The notes beneath the pieces were generated by a model that worked only from the letters and a program-made list of their open reading frames with translations, had not been told where the DNA came from and did no database searches. A stretch of DNA of 64,000 bases. It comes from Rubellimicrobium aerolatum (GTDB lineage Bacteria > Pseudomonadota > Alphaproteobacteria > Rhodobacterales > Rhodobacteraceae). How positions within the stretch are numbered: the stretch's first letter is position 1; every line of letters starts with the position of its first letter. The stretch is from the NCBI RefSeq assembly GCF_017872975.1, contig NZ_JAGGJP010000011.1, positions 49,770 to 113,769 on the forward strand, in the 5' to 3' direction. The position numbers were made by a program, and so were the translations under genes. This document shows positions 9,532-19,153 of the stretch, piece after piece.

Positions 9532-9867
9532 CGGAGCGGACAGGCGGCGGAGCGGACCGGGAGGGGCGTTCCACAAAGAGTAAATCCCCGCGAGGCCTCC
9601 GGGTCGACTCCAGGCCTGCGGGTACGGGGCGCGCAGGCGGGAGCACCGGCCGCACCAAAGCGGGCTGGGTCCAAGGGGCGCCGGGGAGGATCTCCCGGTC
9701 CCGGTATCTGGCCGCTGCTGGCCCATCGCTGTCGTCTGTGCCCCAGGTTGTCAGGCCGGGGCTGCTCTTCGTCGTCTCTCCTTTCCGCTCCCCGCCGTCG
9801 GTGCCGGCGCGTCGCCCCTGCGAGAGGCGCCGGGCCGTGCGGCGGGGCTGCTGTTGCGTGCTCGTGC

Positions 9868-9966
9868 GGGAGAGAATCGCACGCAAGCGTTAACGAAGGG
9901 TGCCAGCAACGAGCGCTCAGCCCCCACTTCGCGCAACACCCCCGGCGGAGTGGCGGGAGCGGGGGC
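9868..9966 (+). repeat. dispersed repeat module 1, copy 1
   Basis: About 99 bases align with 32662-32758. Shared blocks in order are TCGCACG, GTTAACG, CAGCAACGA, TCAG, TTCGCGCAAC and CCCC-GG-GG-GTGG, separated by short variable stretches of matching length. By eye about three quarters of positions agree. The element lies about 315 bases before recO; the other copy lies about 296 bases before the EamA transporter gene. Confidence 0.6.
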
Positions 9967-10084
9967 GGGGCCACGTTTGTCGCTGGCGTAAGGCGCGCCG
10001 TCCGCGCAGCGGCCATGGACGCGACCTTGGTGCGGGGACGGCGCGCCCGACGCCGACCGGAAGGGCCGGGATGGGTGGGACGGC

Positions 10085-10110
10085 GCAGGGTGGGGTGGAC
10101 CCCACCCTGC
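10085..10110. repeat. perfect 12-bp inverted repeat (REP-like palindrome)
   Basis: GCAGGGTGGGGT and its exact reverse complement ACCCCACCCTGC are separated by GG. Similar GGGTGG/CCACCC palindromes are a common kind of intergenic repeat in proteobacteria; whether this one belongs to a family in this genome was not tested. Confidence 0.6.
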
Positions 10111-10160
10111 AGGGGTGGGAGGCGTGGCGCGGAGCTGGACGCCGCCCCTCTTCCTGCCTT

Positions 10161-10227
10161 GGCCCTTCTTTGGCTCCAAGTATCCCGGGGGGAGTCTCCG
10201 CAGGAGACGGGGGGCAGCGCCCCCCTT
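10161..10227 (+). repeat. double-hairpin intergenic element before recO
   Basis: The stretch contains TTGGCTCCAAGTATCCC followed by two adjacent stem-loops: GTCTCC-GCA-GGAGAC (10194-10208) and GGGGGGC-AGC-GCCCCCC (10209-10225). From memory this layout resembles an intergenic repeat that recurs in Rhodobacteraceae genomes. The second hairpin could also end transcription entering from the left. It is the only copy I found in the window. Confidence 0.55.
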
Positions 10228-10281
10228 CGCCGTCGGCCGCCCTCCCTTGCCGTTCGCTTCGCGCGCCCCCACCTTGGCCCC

Positions 10282-11004
10282 ATGATCGAATGGCGCGACG
10301 AGGGCATCCTTCTGGCGGTGCGGCCGCATGGCGAGACCTCGGCCATCGCCGAGGCCTTCTGCCGCGACCATGGGCGGCACGCGGGCGTGGTGCTCGGCGG
10401 CGTGTCGCGGCGGATGCGGCCGTTCCTCCAGCCCGGCGTGCTGGCGCAACTGGGCTGGCGGGCGCGGCTCGACGAGCACCTGGGGCACTTCGCGGTCGAG
10501 CCGATCCGCAACCGCGCCGCGACCGCGCTGGGCGACCGCGTGGCGCTGGCGGGGATCGGGGCGGTGGCGGCGCTGCTGGCCTCGGTGCTGCCGGAGCGGG
10601 CGGCGCATCCGGCTCTCTACGACCGGACCAACGCGCTCCTGGACCTGCTGGGGGAGCGGGAGGTCTGGCCGCTCGCCTACCTGCAATGGGAGATGGCGGT
10701 GCTGGAGGAGATGGGGTTCGGGCTGGACCTGAACGCCTGCGCGGTGACGGGCGCGCGGGTGGACCTCGCCTATGTCTCGCCGCGCACGGGCCGGGCGGTG
10801 AGCCGCGCCGGAGCGGGGGCCTATGCGCCGCGCCTGCTGCCGCTGCCCCCCGTTCTGCGGGGCGAAGGCGAGGCCGACGCCCCGGCCATCGGCGCGGCGC
10901 TCGACGTGACGGGGCACTTCCTGCGCGAACGGCTCCTGCCCGAGGGGCGGGAGCTGCCGGCGGCGCGGGCGCGGCTGGTCGAGGCGTTGGCGCGGGACGC
11001 CTAG
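10282..11004 (+). CDS. recO: DNA repair protein RecO
   Basis: RecO (240 aa) helps load RecA on SSB-coated DNA in the RecFOR recombination pathway. The N-terminal OB-fold region begins [37 protein letters not shown] in the usual way, then [42 protein letters not shown] and [23 protein letters not shown] mark the helical C-terminal part. Alphaproteobacterial RecO generally lacks the four-Cys zinc site and so does this one. The start is the ATG at 10282, although the frame is open for 750 bases upstream. Its stop TAG overlaps the stop of the convergent gene (CTAG at 11001-11004). Confidence 0.93.
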   Translation: MIEWRDEGILLAVRPHGETSAIAEAFCRDHGRHAGVVLGGVSRRMRPFLQPGVLAQLGWRARLDEHLGHFAVEPIRNRAATALGDRVALAGIGAVAALLASVLPERAAHPALYDRTNALLDLLGEREVWPLAYLQWEMAVLEEMGFGLDLNACAVTGARVDLAYVSPRTGRAVSRAGAGAYAPRLLPLPPVLRGEGEADAPAIGAALDVTGHFLRERLLPEGRELPAARARLVEALARDA

Positions 11005-11558
11005 CGGTTCGCCCCCGGCGCCCAGAGCACGTCGGCCCGCCCGCCGTCGTTGGCCATGCGGGCGGCGACGAAGAACCAGTCGGACAGGCGGTTGAGGTAG
11101 CGGATCGCGGCGGGGTTCACCGCGTGCTGCTCGGACAGCGACACGGCCAGCCGCTCGGCCCGGCGGGTCACGGTGCGGCAGAGGTGGAGATGCGCGGCGA
11201 GCGCGGTGCCGCCGGGCAGGATGAAGCTGCGGAGCGGCTCCAGTCGGGCGGTCAGGGCGTCGATCTGCGCCTCAAGCCGGTCCACCTGCGAATCGACGAT
11301 GCGGAGGGGCTGGCCCTCGCCCCCTTCGGGGCGGCAGAGGTCGGCCCCGAGGTCGAAGAGGTCGTTCTGGATGGCGGCGAGCTGGGCGTCGAGATCGCCC
11401 GACGCATGGATACGGGCGAGGCCGAGGGTCGAGTTCACCTCGTCCACGGTGCCGTAGGTCTCCACGCGCAGGGCGTGCTTGCGGACGCGGGTGCCGTCGC
11501 CCAGCGCGGTCTCCCCGGCGTCGCCGGTGCGGGTGTAGATCTTGTTCAGGACGACCAT
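11001..11558 (-). CDS. pduO: PduO-type cob(I)alamin adenosyltransferase
   Basis: Enzyme of 185 aa that transfers the adenosyl group of ATP to cob(I)alamin to make coenzyme B12. PduO-family signatures are [17 protein letters not shown] (residues 5-21), [16 protein letters not shown] (about 32-47), LPGGT near the middle, and [13 protein letters not shown] and [16 protein letters not shown] in the C-terminal half, including the conserved Arg and Asn of the ATP site. The ATG at 11558 gives [13 protein letters not shown], the normal family start. It lies 5 bases downstream of the small membrane protein gene, a pairing conserved in this bacterial family, and ends against recO. Confidence 0.93.
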   Translation of the reverse strand: MVVLNKIYTRTGDAGETALGDGTRVRKHALRVETYGTVDEVNSTLGLARIHASGDLDAQLAAIQNDLFDLGADLCRPEGGEGQPLRIVDSQVDRLEAQIDALTARLEPLRSFILPGGTALAAHLHLCRTVTRRAERLAVSLSEQHAVNPAAIRYLNRLSDWFFVAARMANDGGRADVLWAPGANR

Positions 11559-11563
11559 GGCGT

Positions 11564-11773
11564 TCAGGCCCCTCGGTTGCGGAGGAAGACGTAAAGGAGG
11601 ATCAGGGCCACGGCGGCGGCCTGGGCATAAATGCGCCAGCGCATGATCCTGTTGGCGTTGCGGCGGTTGAAGTCGCCGCCGCGCCCGAAGCTGCCCACGC
11701 CGAAGAGCAGGATGCCCAGAACGAGGAGCACCGCCGCGACGACGAGGTAGAAGAGGGGGTCGCTGAAGTCCAT
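11564..11773 (-). CDS. twin transmembrane helix small protein (HIG1-like)
   Basis: Protein of 69 aa with two membrane helices (about 6-27 and 49-65) joined by a basic loop with FGRGGDFNRRNANRIMRWRI, where the arginines should face the cytoplasm. Size, loop and position match the alphaproteobacterial HIG1-domain small proteins, relatives of mitochondrial factors that associate with cytochrome c oxidase. The role in bacteria is not settled. It is the first gene of a two-gene minus-strand unit with the adenosyltransferase. Confidence 0.85.
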   Translation of the reverse strand: MDFSDPLFYLVVAAVLLVLGILLFGVGSFGRGGDFNRRNANRIMRWRIYAQAAAVALILLYVFLRNRGA

Positions 11774-11831
11774 GAGCCGCTCCCGGAGTGACAGGGAGGG
11801 TGTAGCGGAGCGGGCGTGGAAGGGAAGGCCC

Positions 11832-11925
11832 GACGCGCGCCGGACCTGACGCGCGCCGGACCCGACGCGCGCCGGACCTGACGCGTGCGGGCCCCGGTGG
11901 CGTCAGGACCTGTGGCGTCAGGACC
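11832..11925. repeat. 16-bp tandem repeat plus a 14-base direct duplication
   Basis: Three near-identical 16-base units (GACGCGCGCCGGACCT, with one T/C change) and a fourth diverged unit occupy 11832-11895. A 14-base sequence, GTGGCGTCAGGACC, then occurs at 11897-11910 and again at 11912-11925. The second copy runs into the 3' end of the SDR gene, so the repeat array has reached that gene's stop codon at 11918-11920. Confidence 0.8.
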
Positions 11926-12763
11926 GGCGCAGCACCCAGTCGAGAGCGCGGCCGGGCAGGGCGCGGCGCAGGAGGCCCGCCGCGTGGGCGGTGGCCGTGA
12001 CGCGGTAGCGCGGCGCGGGGTGGCGGGATTCGAGCGCGAGGATCAGCCGCTCGGCCACGGCGGAGGGGGGCAGCTCCCAGCGGTCGGGGGTGGCCGGGCC
12101 GTAGAGGCGGTGCAGCACGGCCTCGTAGTCGTCGCGGCGGGGCGACGCCCTCCAGTCGATCCAGCGCTCGAAGTGCGGGATGGCGTTCTGGCGGAGCCGG
12201 GACGTGATGGGGCCGGGCTCGATCAGCACGACCTGGATGTTGGCGGGGGCCATCTCCAGCCGCAGGACCTCCGAAAGGCCTTCGAGGGCGAACTTGGTGG
12301 CGGCGTAGGCTCCGCGCCACCGCGCGCCCACGAGGCCGAGGACGGAGGAGCAGTTGACGATCCGCTCGTGCCCCTGCGCGCGCATGACGGGGATCACCCG
12401 GCGGGTGAGGTCGTGCCAGCCGAAGAGGTTGGTCTCGAAGATGGCGCGCAAGGCTTCGGTGGGCAGGTCCTCCACCGCGCCGGGCAGGGCGATGGCGCCG
12501 TTGTTGAACAGCGCGTCGAGCGTGCCGCCGGTGGCCTCCAGCACCTCGGACAGGGCCTGGTCGAGCGAGGCGGGGTCGGTGTAGTCGAGGCGGGGGCTCT
12601 CGAAGCCCTCGGCGCGCAGGCGGGCGCAGTCCTCGGCCTGGCGGCAGGCGGCGAAGACGCGCCAGCCCCGCGCGCGCAGCGCCAGGGCGGCGGCGGCGCC
12701 GATGCCCGAGGAGCAGCCGGTGATCAGGATGCTGCGCGGGCGGGCGGTGGGGGCGTGGGACAT
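11918..12763 (-). CDS. SDR family NAD(P)-dependent oxidoreductase
   Basis: Short-chain dehydrogenase of 281 aa. The Rossmann cofactor loop is TGCSSGIG (residues 15-22), the NNGA motif (LFNNGAIALPG) follows, and the catalytic Ser and Tyr-x-x-x-Lys are in NCSSVLGLVG and AYAATKFALEGLS. A C-terminal variable region (about 195-281) would set the substrate, which cannot be inferred. The family resembles the classical SDRs often annotated as short-chain dehydrogenases acting on sterol, retinol or lipid-like compounds. It stands alone on the minus strand between tandem repeats and the SH3 protein gene. Confidence 0.88.
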   Translation of the reverse strand: MSHAPTARPRSILITGCSSGIGAAAALALRARGWRVFAACRQAEDCARLRAEGFESPRLDYTDPASLDQALSEVLEATGGTLDALFNNGAIALPGAVEDLPTEALRAIFETNLFGWHDLTRRVIPVMRAQGHERIVNCSSVLGLVGARWRGAYAATKFALEGLSEVLRLEMAPANIQVVLIEPGPITSRLRQNAIPHFERWIDWRASPRRDDYEAVLHRLYGPATPDRWELPPSAVAERLILALESRHPAPRYRVTATAHAAGLLRRALPGRALDWVLRRS

Positions 12764-12835
12764 GGGCGGGCTCCGGGCCGTGGGGGTCGGGGCCGGATTA
12801 GCCCGGCGGGCGGGGGACGCGGAAGGCGTCGGGCG

Positions 12836-13411
12836 TCAGGGCTCAAGGAATCGTGCGGACATCCAGCCGGCGTCGCCCGAGGGCAGGCGGACGCGCACCC
12901 AGCCGCCGTCGCGCTCCAGCACCTCCGTCAGGTCGCCGGCGACGACCTGCCCGACCACGCCGAAGGAGGTGCCGGGGCCGAGCCGGACGTTGACCCGGTC
13001 GCCGGTGACGCGGCGGAGGTCGGGGCCGGGCGCGGCAGAGGACGCCGCGACGACCTCCTCCGGCGCGGCCGCCGGTTCGGGGGCGAGGGCGGCCAAGGCC
13101 TCGGCGGGGGCGAGCGGCCGGGCGGCGAGCCCCTCGGCGACCGAGGCGGGGAGGGGCGGACCGGGCCGGGCGGGCATGGGCTCGGGCATGGGCTGGGCGG
13201 CGGGCGGTGGGGGCTCGGCGACCGTGGGCGCGACGGCGGCGACGGCGCGGAGGTCGAGCGGGGGGCGATCGGGTTCGGGCTCGGATTCGGGCTCGGATTC
13301 GGGCTCGGCGGCGGCCTGCGGGCGGGGCTGCGGCTGGAACCCCGCGCCGCCCGAGAGCGCCCAGTAGGCCCAGGCGAGGACGAGGAAGGAGAGGAGGACG
13401 AACAGACGCAT
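12836..13411 (-). CDS. exported SH3 domain-containing protein
   Basis: Protein of 191 aa. An N-terminal hydrophobic segment ([19 protein letters not shown]) acts as a membrane anchor or signal. A Pro/Glu/Ala-rich linker (about 25-125) includes [12 protein letters not shown], encoded by a 12-bp tandem repeat. The C-terminal SH3b domain (about 130-191) shows [35 protein letters not shown] and ARFLEP. Bacterial SH3b domains usually bind cell-wall or peptide ligands in the envelope. I chose the ATG at 13411 because GAGG precedes it and the signal then starts the protein; an in-frame ATG at 13450 is less likely. Confidence 0.85.
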   Translation of the reverse strand: MRLFVLLSFLVLAWAYWALSGGAGFQPQPRPQAAAEPESEPESEPEPDRPPLDLRAVAAVAPTVAEPPPPAAQPMPEPMPARPGPPLPASVAEGLAARPLAPAEALAALAPEPAAAPEEVVAASSAAPGPDLRRVTGDRVNVRLGPGTSFGVVGQVVAGDLTEVLERDGGWVRVRLPSGDAGWMSARFLEP

Positions 13412-13547
13412 GGCTGGGCCTCGGGTCGGTCGGGGGTGCCTCGACGGCAATCTAGCGCAAGGGGCGCGGCCCGGGGAGGGGGTGGGCGGATGTTTCCATT
13501 TTGTTCTTTCCCTTGTGCCGCGAGTGGCCGGCCGCTACATCGGGTCC

Positions 13548-15890
13548 ATGACCGATGACGCGATCCTTCCCGAGGGGGACGACCCCAGCCTGCTGGTGAC
13601 GGAGCCGCTGCGCCGCGCGATCGGCGAGCGGTATCTCACCTATGCCCTGAGCACGATCATGCACCGGGCGCTGCCCGATGCGCGCGACGGGCTCAAGCCG
13701 GTGCACCGGCGCATCCTTTACGCGATGCGGGAGCTGCGGCTGGCGCCGACGGGGGGCTTCCGCAAGAGCGCGAAGATCTCGGGCGACGTGATGGGGAACT
13801 ACCACCCGCACGGCGACGCCGCGATCTACGACGCGATGGCGCGGCTCGCCCAGGACTTCAACGTGCGGTATCCGCTCGTGGAGGGGCAGGGGAACTTCGG
13901 CAACATCGACGGCGACAACCCGGCCGCCGCCCGCTACACCGAGGCGCGGCTGTCCGCGCTGGGCGAGGCGCTGATGGAGGGCCTCGACGAGGACGCGGTG
14001 GACCTGCGGCCGAACTACGACGGCACGCTGACCGAGCCCGTGGTGCTGCCCGCGCCGGTGCCGCACCTCCTGGCCAACGGGTCGTCGGGGATCGCGGTGG
14101 GCATGGCGACGAGCATCCCGCCGCACAACCTGGATGAGCTGATCGGCGCTTGCCTGGAGATGATCAAGCGGCCGGACCTGCCGGACGAGAAGCTGCTGGA
14201 ACTGATCCCGGGTCCGGACTTCCCGACGGGGGGCGTGCTGGTGGAGCCGCCGGAGGGCATCGCGCAGGCGTATCGCACGGGGCGCGGGGCGTTCCGCCTG
14301 CGGGCGCGCTGGATGGTGGAGGAGTTGGGGCGCGGAATCCGGCAGATCGTCGTCACCGAGATCCCCTATCAGGTCCAGAAGTCCAAGCTGATCGAGAAGC
14401 TGGCCGAGATCGTCCAGACCAAGAAGATCCCGGCCTTGGCCGACGTGCGGGACGAGAGCGCGGACGACGTGCGGATCGTGCTGGAGCCCAGGTCGCGGTC
14501 GATCGATCCCGAGATGCTGATGGGGATGCTGTTCCGGCAGTCGGACCTGGAGGTCCGGGTGCCGCTTAACATGAACGTGCTCATCGACGGGCTGACGCCG
14601 AAGGTGTGCTCCCTGCGCGAGGTGCTGCGCGCCTTCCTGGACCACCGGCGGGACGTGCTGGGGCGGCGGTCGCGGCACCGGCTGGAGCGGATCGACCGGC
14701 GGCTGGAGGTGCTGGGGGGCTTGCTCATCGCCTTCCTGAACCTCGATCGCGTCATCGACATCATCCGCTACGACGACGACCCCAAGGCGGCGTTGCAGGC
14801 CGAGGACTGGGACCGCCCGCGCGCGCGGTGCCGGTCCGAGGCGGACTACGTGTCGCCGATCCCCCCCAAGGGCGAGGCCGTGATCCCGCCGGGCGTGGGC
14901 ATGACCGAGGTGCAGGCCGAGGCCATCCTCAACATGAGGCTGCGGTCCCTGCGGCGCCTGGAGGAGATGCAGCTCATCGCTGAGCGGGATGCTCTGCTGG
15001 CGGAGCGGGAGGGGTTGGTGGCCCTGCTCGCCGACGAGGGGCTGCAATGGAAGGCCATCGCGGCGGACCTGAAGGACAGCCGCAAGCGGTTCGGGGCCAA
15101 GGCGCCGGGCGGGGCGCGGCGGACGACCCTGTCGGTCGCCGCCGAGACGGCGGACGTGCCCTACGAGGCGATGATCGAGCGGGAGCCGGTGACGGTGGTC
15201 CTGTCCGAGATGGGCTGGATCCGCGCCATGAAGGGCCACGTCGAGCCCGAGGGCATCCGCTACAAGGACGGCGACCGGGCGCGCTTCGTGCTGCGGGCCG
15301 AAACGACGGACCGGCTTCTGGTGCTGGGCGCGAACGGGCGGGTCTTCACGGTCAACGTCGCGACCCTGCCCGGCGGGCGCGGCATGGGCGAGCCCCTGCG
15401 GCTGATGATCGACCTCGACGCGCCGGTGACGGCGGCGCGGGTGCACCGGCCGGGCGGGCGGCTGATCGTCGCCTCGGACCAGGGCGACGGCTTCGTGCTG
15501 TCCGAGGACGAGGCGCTGGCGCAGACGCGCGCCGGGCGCGTGGTGCTGAACCTGCCCGAGGGGGCGCGGGCCGCGCATCTGGTCCCGGTGGAGGGCGACC
15601 ACGTGGCCAGCATCGGGCAGAACCGCAAGGTGCTGGTCTTCCCTGTGGCCGAGCTGCCCGAGATGGGGCGCGGCAAGGGCGTGCGGCTCCAGGCGTTCAA
15701 GGACGGCGGCCTGTCGGACGTGACGACGCTGAATCTGTCGGAGGGGCTGACCTGGCTGCTCGACGGCGGCAAGACGCGGCGGGAGCCGGACCTGTCCGAG
15801 TGGCTGGGCAAGCGCGGGCAGGCGGGGCGCATGGCGCCGAGGGGCTTCCCCCGGGACAACCGCTTCGCCGCGCCGGTGGCGCAGGGGTGA
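13548..15890 (+). CDS. parC: DNA topoisomerase IV subunit A
   Basis: ParC (780 aa), the DNA-cleaving subunit that decatenates chromosomes together with ParE. The N-terminal signature [20 protein letters not shown] is followed by [13 protein letters not shown]. The catalytic Tyr is Y130 in [11 protein letters not shown]. The tower and coiled-coil region runs to about 480, then a diverged C-terminal beta-pinwheel begins near 510. At the quinolone region the sequence is [14 protein letters not shown], with Ala91 and Asp95 where E. coli ParC has Ser80 and Glu84. The frame is open upstream, but the ATG at 13548 gives the normal N-terminus. Confidence 0.94.
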   Translation: MTDDAILPEGDDPSLLVTEPLRRAIGERYLTYALSTIMHRALPDARDGLKPVHRRILYAMRELRLAPTGGFRKSAKISGDVMGNYHPHGDAAIYDAMARLAQDFNVRYPLVEGQGNFGNIDGDNPAAARYTEARLSALGEALMEGLDEDAVDLRPNYDGTLTEPVVLPAPVPHLLANGSSGIAVGMATSIPPHNLDELIGACLEMIKRPDLPDEKLLELIPGPDFPTGGVLVEPPEGIAQAYRTGRGAFRLRARWMVEELGRGIRQIVVTEIPYQVQKSKLIEKLAEIVQTKKIPALADVRDESADDVRIVLEPRSRSIDPEMLMGMLFRQSDLEVRVPLNMNVLIDGLTPKVCSLREVLRAFLDHRRDVLGRRSRHRLERIDRRLEVLGGLLIAFLNLDRVIDIIRYDDDPKAALQAEDWDRPRARCRSEADYVSPIPPKGEAVIPPGVGMTEVQAEAILNMRLRSLRRLEEMQLIAERDALLAEREGLVALLADEGLQWKAIAADLKDSRKRFGAKAPGGARRTTLSVAAETADVPYEAMIEREPVTVVLSEMGWIRAMKGHVEPEGIRYKDGDRARFVLRAETTDRLLVLGANGRVFTVNVATLPGGRGMGEPLRLMIDLDAPVTAARVHRPGGRLIVASDQGDGFVLSEDEALAQTRAGRVVLNLPEGARAAHLVPVEGDHVASIGQNRKVLVFPVAELPEMGRGKGVRLQAFKDGGLSDVTTLNLSEGLTWLLDGGKTRREPDLSEWLGKRGQAGRMAPRGFPRDNRFAAPVAQG

Positions 15891-15891
15891 C

Positions 15892-15920
15892 GGAAAGGGC
15901 AGGCCGCAGCCCTTTCCTTG
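15892..15920 (+). terminator. probable terminator after parC
   Basis: GGAAAGGGC and its exact complement GCCCTTTCC form a 9-bp stem with an 8-base loop directly after the parC stop, followed by TTG. The T run is short, so termination may be partial. The remaining 255 bases up to 16175 show nothing gene-like. Confidence 0.55.
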
Positions 15921-16175
15921 TGGGAGGCGGGTGCCGGTCCCTGTCGGTATCGGACGACGAACGGGACCGGGCCGCCTGCTGATGGGGGACCGGTTCCTCC
16001 GGCCCATCATGCGGGTCTGGGGGAGGCGCCCGGCCCTCGGCTGGGTTGGCCGGGATGTCCGCGCGAACCGGGGGCGGTCGAAGGGAGGCCCGGGGGGACC
16101 GCTCGGCGACGGCTCACGGGTGCCGGAGCGCTTGGGCTCGCCTGCCGATCGGCGTCGTCCCGGTCGGGGCCGGCA

Positions 16176-16631
16176 TCACGGGGCGAGCAGGCGGCAGGCC
16201 AGGACCGGCTCGCGCCGCGCGGCCTGGGCCAGGGGCTCGTCGAGCGCGTCGCAGGCGAGGAGGTTGGCCTCGTCGGACAATCGGGCCGTGAAGACGTTGA
16301 CGTTGACGAAAGGCTCGGTCACCAGCGCCGCCTGCCCGGGGCCGAACAGGCCGCCGACCGTGAGCCGGGCGTCGCCGGGCGCGACCGTCAGCTCGGCGAC
16401 GCCAAGATCGACGAGCCCGACCTCGTTCACGGGGGCCTCGGGCGAGGCGGGCTCGCCGTAGAGCCAGACGCGGACGACCACGCTCTCGCCGGCTTCGGCC
16501 AGCGCCGCCGACGCCTCGGGCGCGAGGGCGAGGCGGAGGGTCAGGCCGCCTTGGGACGCGACGGCTTGGCCCTGCGCCAGCGCGGGCAGCGGCAGGATCG
16601 ACAGGAGGAGCGCGAGGAGGCGACGGGGCAT
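16176..16631 (-). CDS. small exported protein of unknown function
   Basis: Protein of 151 aa that I do not recognise. A clear signal peptide ([19 protein letters not shown], cleavage likely before QGQAV) precedes a mature domain of about 130 aa with beta-rich character ([32 protein letters not shown]), two late cysteines (LLACDAL and [10 protein letters not shown]) that could form a disulfide, and no catalytic motif. It runs opposite to its neighbours parC and tuf, so it has its own promoter. The frame extends further upstream against tuf, but the signal peptide fixes the start at 16631. Confidence 0.75.
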   Translation of the reverse strand: MPRRLLALLLSILPLPALAQGQAVASQGGLTLRLALAPEASAALAEAGESVVVRVWLYGEPASPEAPVNEVGLVDLGVAELTVAPGDARLTVGGLFGPGQAALVTEPFVNVNVFTARLSDEANLLACDALDEPLAQAARREPVLACRLLAP

Positions 16632-16727
16632 GGCGGGCCGAGACTGGTCCGGGGCAAGCGGGCCGTCAAGGCGCGGGCCAAGTCGCGGGCCGCGGCCCGG
16701 CGCGCTTGCCACGCCTGCGTCACCCTC

Positions 16728-16755
16728 TTGCCATGGGGCGGGCGATTGCATAGGA
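16728..16755 (+). promoter_or_regulatory. weak candidate promoter for tuf copy 1
   Basis: TTGCCA at 16728-16733 and ATAGGA at 16750-16755 are 16 bases apart, about 60 bases before the tuf start. The sequence following contains a GGCCCGCGGACGTGCGGGCC stem-loop in the leader. The match is poor for a gene expected to be strongly expressed. Confidence 0.25.
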
Positions 16756-16811
16756 GGCCCGCGGACGTGCGGGCCCGTTTCGGGCTCCGCCCAACTCAGG
16801 ATGACGGGAAC

Positions 16812-17987
<1,176 letters not shown>

Positions 17988-18015
17988 TCGCCGGGCCATC
18001 GGCCCGAGGTCTTGG

Positions 18016-18044
18016 ACGGCCGCCCCCCGGGGCGGCCGTTTTCC
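18016..18044 (+). terminator. intrinsic terminator after tuf copy 1
   Basis: CGGCCGCCC and GGGCGGCCG form a GC-only stem beginning 28 bases after the stop, followed by TTTTCCGTTT. This is a good rho-independent terminator that isolates tuf copy 1 from the DUF533 gene. Confidence 0.8.
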
Positions 18045-18159
18045 GTTTGGGGGCATGGCAAGGAATCGCCGGGCCGGGAGCGGCGCTCGCGCCCGCGTCC
18101 TTGGAGCGAGCCGTGGGGCTTCCTATCTGGAAAGGCGACGCAACCAGATGAGGTCCGCC

Positions 18160-18837
18160 ATGGACACCCCCGCCCGCAGCTTCCTCGACCGGCTCCTGAC
18201 CGAGGGGCGCGCCCTCGCCCGGCAGGGAGAGGACGCCGCCGCGCAGCGGCTGGGCGTGGGCGAGGACCCGGCCTCGCGCCAGCGGCTCCGCCAGACCGGC
18301 ATGGCCGGGGGCGCGGCGCTGGGCGTGCTCGCCATGCTGCTGGGCGGGCGGCGGCACAGCCGCTTCTCGCGCAATGCCCTGCTGATGGGCGGTCTGGGCG
18401 CGCTGGCCAAGGTCGCCGCCGACGCCTGGGCCCGGCAGGGAGGAACGTCCGAGGGCCGCAGCCTCGCCGACCTGAGCGAGGACGAGGCGGAGGTCCGGGC
18501 CCGCACGCTTCTGTTCGCGATGGTGTCGGCGGCCAAGGCCGACGGCCACATCGACGAGGAGGAGCACAGCGCCATCGACGCCGAGGTGGAGGACCTGCCG
18601 TCTGCGGTGAAGGGCCTGCTGGGCGAGGCCATCGCCGCCCCCGCCGACCCGGAGGCCATCGCCGCCCGGGTGCGCGGCGGCGCGGAAGGGCGCGAGGTCT
18701 ACGCCGCCTCGGCGCTGATGTGCGGGCGCGACCATCCGCTGGAGGTGGACTACCTCGACCGGCTGGCCCGCGCCTTGGGCATCCCGGACGAGGAGGCCCG
18801 GCGGATCGAGGGCGAGCTGGCGGGCGCCCCCGCCTGA
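18160..18837 (+). CDS. DUF533 / TerB-like domain protein
   Basis: Protein of 225 aa. An N-terminal helical part is followed by a Gly-rich hydrophobic segment (about 50-85, GMAGGAALGVLAMLLGG and ALLMGGLGALAKVAADAW). Residues about 118-225 form a TerB-like helical domain with LLFAMVSAAKADGHIDEEEHSAI (acidic DGHIDEEE), ALMCGRDHPLEVDYLDRLARALGIP and a C-terminal helix. These features match DUF533 family inner-membrane-associated proteins of unknown function. The ATG at 18160 is preceded by TGAGG at good spacing; ATG at 18148 is the alternative. Confidence 0.8.
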   Translation: MDTPARSFLDRLLTEGRALARQGEDAAAQRLGVGEDPASRQRLRQTGMAGGAALGVLAMLLGGRRHSRFSRNALLMGGLGALAKVAADAWARQGGTSEGRSLADLSEDEAEVRARTLLFAMVSAAKADGHIDEEEHSAIDAEVEDLPSAVKGLLGEAIAAPADPEAIAARVRGGAEGREVYAASALMCGRDHPLEVDYLDRLARALGIPDEEARRIEGELAGAPA

Positions 18838-18882
18838 AGCGGGCCCCGGACGGATGCGCCGGACGGGCCTCGCCCGACCCCC

Positions 18883-18911
18883 TTGATCCCCGGCGCGGTT
18901 CGGGCTAGTCG
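18883..18911 (+). promoter_or_regulatory. probable promoter for tRNA-Trp
   Basis: TTGATC at 18883-18888 and TAGTCG at 18906-18911 are 17 bases apart and end 11 bases before the mature tRNA, the position expected of a short-leader tRNA promoter. Confidence 0.45.
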
Positions 18912-18922
18912 GGGGTCGGCCT

Positions 18923-18998
18923 AGGGGTATAGCTCAGCCGGTAGAGCGACGGTCTCCAAAACCGTAGGTCGCGGGTTCGAACCCTGCTGCCCCTGCCA
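18923..18998 (+). tRNA. trnW: tRNA-Trp (anticodon CCA)
   Basis: A 76-base cloverleaf. The acceptor strands AGGGGTA and TGCCCCT pair; the D-arm contains AGCTCAGCCGGTAGAGC; the anticodon arm CGGTCTCCAAAACCG has CCA in the loop; the T-arm is CGGGTTCGAACCCTG; discriminator G and an encoded CCA close it. tRNA-Trp ahead of secE-nusG is the usual alphaproteobacterial context, although here two protein genes lie between. Confidence 0.96.
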
Positions 18999-19153
18999 AC
19001 TTCCCACGCACGATGCCCGGTTTCGCGCCGCGTTCTGGCCGGCGTTGAGGTTCCGGGGCCACAGCCCTGCCCCTGCCGCAGGATGGCCCCCGGGGCGTCG
19101 TCGTCCTGCTCCGATTCCATGGCAGTCTGGACCCGCAGACCGGAGCGGAGCCC

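Larger units (their letters stand above)
9471..10281. other. gene-free repeat mosaic between the DUF1491 gene and recO
   Basis: These 811 bases contain no frame with recognisable protein motifs or coding-like codon choice. They hold several intergenic repeat elements: a 26-base module at 9506-9531, a roughly 99-base module at 9868-9966, a perfect 12-bp inverted repeat at 10085-10110 and a double-hairpin element at 10161-10227. Long open frames on both strands are explained by the GC content. Confidence 0.75.

Noticed and set aside
9467..9886. A minus-strand frame (139 codons) in the repeat-rich spacer before recO
   Set aside because: Its sequence is Arg/Pro/Ser-rich, matches no family, and overlaps the dispersed repeats. 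Similar peptides opposite module 1 at both loci arise only from shared repeat DNA.
11832..11925. Possible CRISPR-like direct repeats
   Set aside because: The units are contiguous, 16 bases long and have no spacers, so this is a simple tandem repeat. No CRISPR array or cas gene is seen anywhere in the window.
13452..16010. An 852-codon minus-strand frame opposite parC
   Set aside because: The translation is Arg/His/Pro-rich and mirrors the parC codon pattern; parC has its catalytic motifs in the plus frame.
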